Positions 13,377 to 14,137 of a stretch of DNA of 14,137 nt are shown here, one piece after another (position 1 is the stretch's first letter; each line of letters starts with the position of its first letter). Both the position numbers and the translations under genes were made by a program. The DNA lies in NCBI GenBank assembly GCA_023433515.1, contig JAEZCN010000050.1:1-14137 (forward strand), read 5' to 3'. The notes under the pieces were generated by a model. The model worked only from the letters and a program-made list of their open reading frames with translations, was not told the DNA's origin and ran no database searches. Source of the stretch: Pseudomonadota bacterium (GTDB lineage Bacteria; Pseudomonadota; Gammaproteobacteria; Steroidobacterales; Steroidobacteraceae).

Positions 13377-14137
13377 GTGCATGCCCGACGCCACTACAAC
13401 GTGTACGAAAACGAGGCGCCCCAGGTGAGCCGGCCCGTTTCACGTCCCGTGCCGGCCATCGCCGCCAGGTTCGCGCCGCGCGTGAAACTCGCGGAACCGA
13501 TGTCGCGCCACACTTCGTGGCACATCGGCGGCCCGGCCGACGTGTTCTTCACGCCGTCCGACCGCACCGATCTGCTCGCGTTCCTCGAAACGCTGCCGAA
13601 GGGCACGCCGCTCTTCTGGCTCGGCCTCGGTTCCAACCTGCTGGTGCGCGACGGCGGCATCCGCGGCGTGGTGATCGACACGACCGGCCTCGACAAGCTC
13701 GAGGAGATAGACCGGACGACGCTGTATTCGGAGGCCGGCGTGCCGTGCGCGCGCATCGCGCGCCGCTGCATCAGCCTGGAACTCGGACCCGCGGAGTTCT
13801 TCGCCGGCATCCCCGGAACGCTCGGCGGCGCGCTCACGATGAACGCCGGTGCGTTCGGCGGCGAAACCTGGCCGCGTGTTCGCGCGGTCGACGTCTGCGA
13901 CGCGCGTGGCCGCGAACGGCGTCGCGACGCGCGCGAGTACTCGTATTCGTACCGCAGGATCGTGGCGCCGGTCCCGGGCGAGTTCTTCCTCGGCGCGGTA
14001 CTCGCGTTCGAGCACCGCCCCGGGCTCACCGACGACGCGCTGCGCGAAATGATCGCGCGCCGCAAGGAGAAGCAACCGATCGGCGAGTGGAGCTGCGGCT
14101 CGACGTTCACCAACCCGCCCGGCGATCACGCCGCGCG
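13377..14137 (+). CDS. murB: MurB, UDP-N-acetylenolpyruvoylglucosamine reductase (3' truncated by window)
   Basis: The frame stays open to the window end, giving about 253 residues of the N-terminal and central parts. MurB is the FAD/NADPH enzyme that reduces UDP-GlcNAc-enolpyruvate to UDP-MurNAc, the substrate of MurC. FAD-binding motifs are HTSWHIGGPADVFF (from residue 45), GLGSNLLVRDGG, and GIPGTLGGALTMNAGAFGGE (from 144). SYSYRR (190s, R193) and CGSTFTNP, with the probable proton-donor serine S242, complete the active site. The HTSWxxGGPAD form resembles the short type II MurB rather than the E. coli type. The start is uncertain: GTG at 13377, 1 nt after the murC stop with GGAGGAAGG at 13362-13370, is preferred. 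GTG at 13425, preceded by GAGG at 13413-13416, would remove a 16-residue non-conserved extension. Confidence 0.94.
   Translation, partial: MHARRHYNVYENEAPQVSRPVSRPVPAIAARFAPRVKLAEPMSRHTSWHIGGPADVFFTPSDRTDLLAFLETLPKGTPLFWLGLGSNLLVRDGGIRGVVIDTTGLDKLEEIDRTTLYSEAGVPCARIARRCISLELGPAEFFAGIPGTLGGALTMNAGAFGGETWPRVRAVDVCDARGRERRRDAREYSYSYRRIVAPVPGEFFLGAVLAFEHRPGLTDDALREMIARRKEKQPIGEWSCGSTFTNPPGDHAA

Noticed and set aside
1..14137. Mobile element, CRISPR array, toxin-antitoxin, phage or other accessory system
   Set aside because: No transposase, integrase, array of repeats or foreign-looking gene is visible; the gene order and sequence features are uniformly those of a conserved housekeeping cluster.

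Overview
This window is a GC-rich bacterial chromosome segment. It holds the RNase P RNA gene followed by most of the division and cell wall (dcw) cluster, all on the + strand. The order is rnpB, mraZ, rsmH, ftsL, ftsI, murE, murF, mraY, murD, ftsW, murG, murC and murB, with murB cut by the window end. The class A RNase P RNA, rnpB directly upstream of mraZ, E. coli-like protein lengths and the meso-diaminopimelate signature in MurE all point to a Gram-negative gammaproteobacterium. A high-GC lineage of the Xanthomonadales, Nevskiales or Steroidobacter type is my guess; the sequence alone does not fix the genus.

Layout: positions 1-45 hold a plausible rnpB promoter and 46-410 the RNase P RNA. 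Positions 411-787 contain no convincing gene. They carry a perfect 26-bp palindrome (439-464), an AT-rich tract, a strong sigma70-like promoter (706-734) and an array of TGGG repeats at 10-bp spacing (744-767), which matches the known MraZ operator. mraZ (788-1240) is followed by an unusually long 116-nt gap. That gap holds a strong hairpin and a small open frame, in phase with mraZ, whose stop overlaps the rsmH start. From rsmH on the genes are packed tightly: seven junctions are 4-bp ATGA or GTGA overlaps and the rest are 0-5 nt apart.

Function: MraZ is the cluster regulator and RsmH methylates 16S rRNA. FtsL, FtsI (PBP3) and FtsW form the core of the septal peptidoglycan synthase. MurB and MurC-MurF build UDP-MurNAc-pentapeptide in the cytoplasm. 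MraY and MurG convert it to lipid I and lipid II, the substrate polymerised by FtsW and crosslinked by FtsI. murB lies right after murC, as in many proteobacteria but not E. coli.

I found no mobile element, CRISPR array, defence system or clearly new system. This is a conserved housekeeping region. The points most worth checking are regulatory: the MraZ repeat array, the mraZ-rsmH gap and the palindrome after rnpB.
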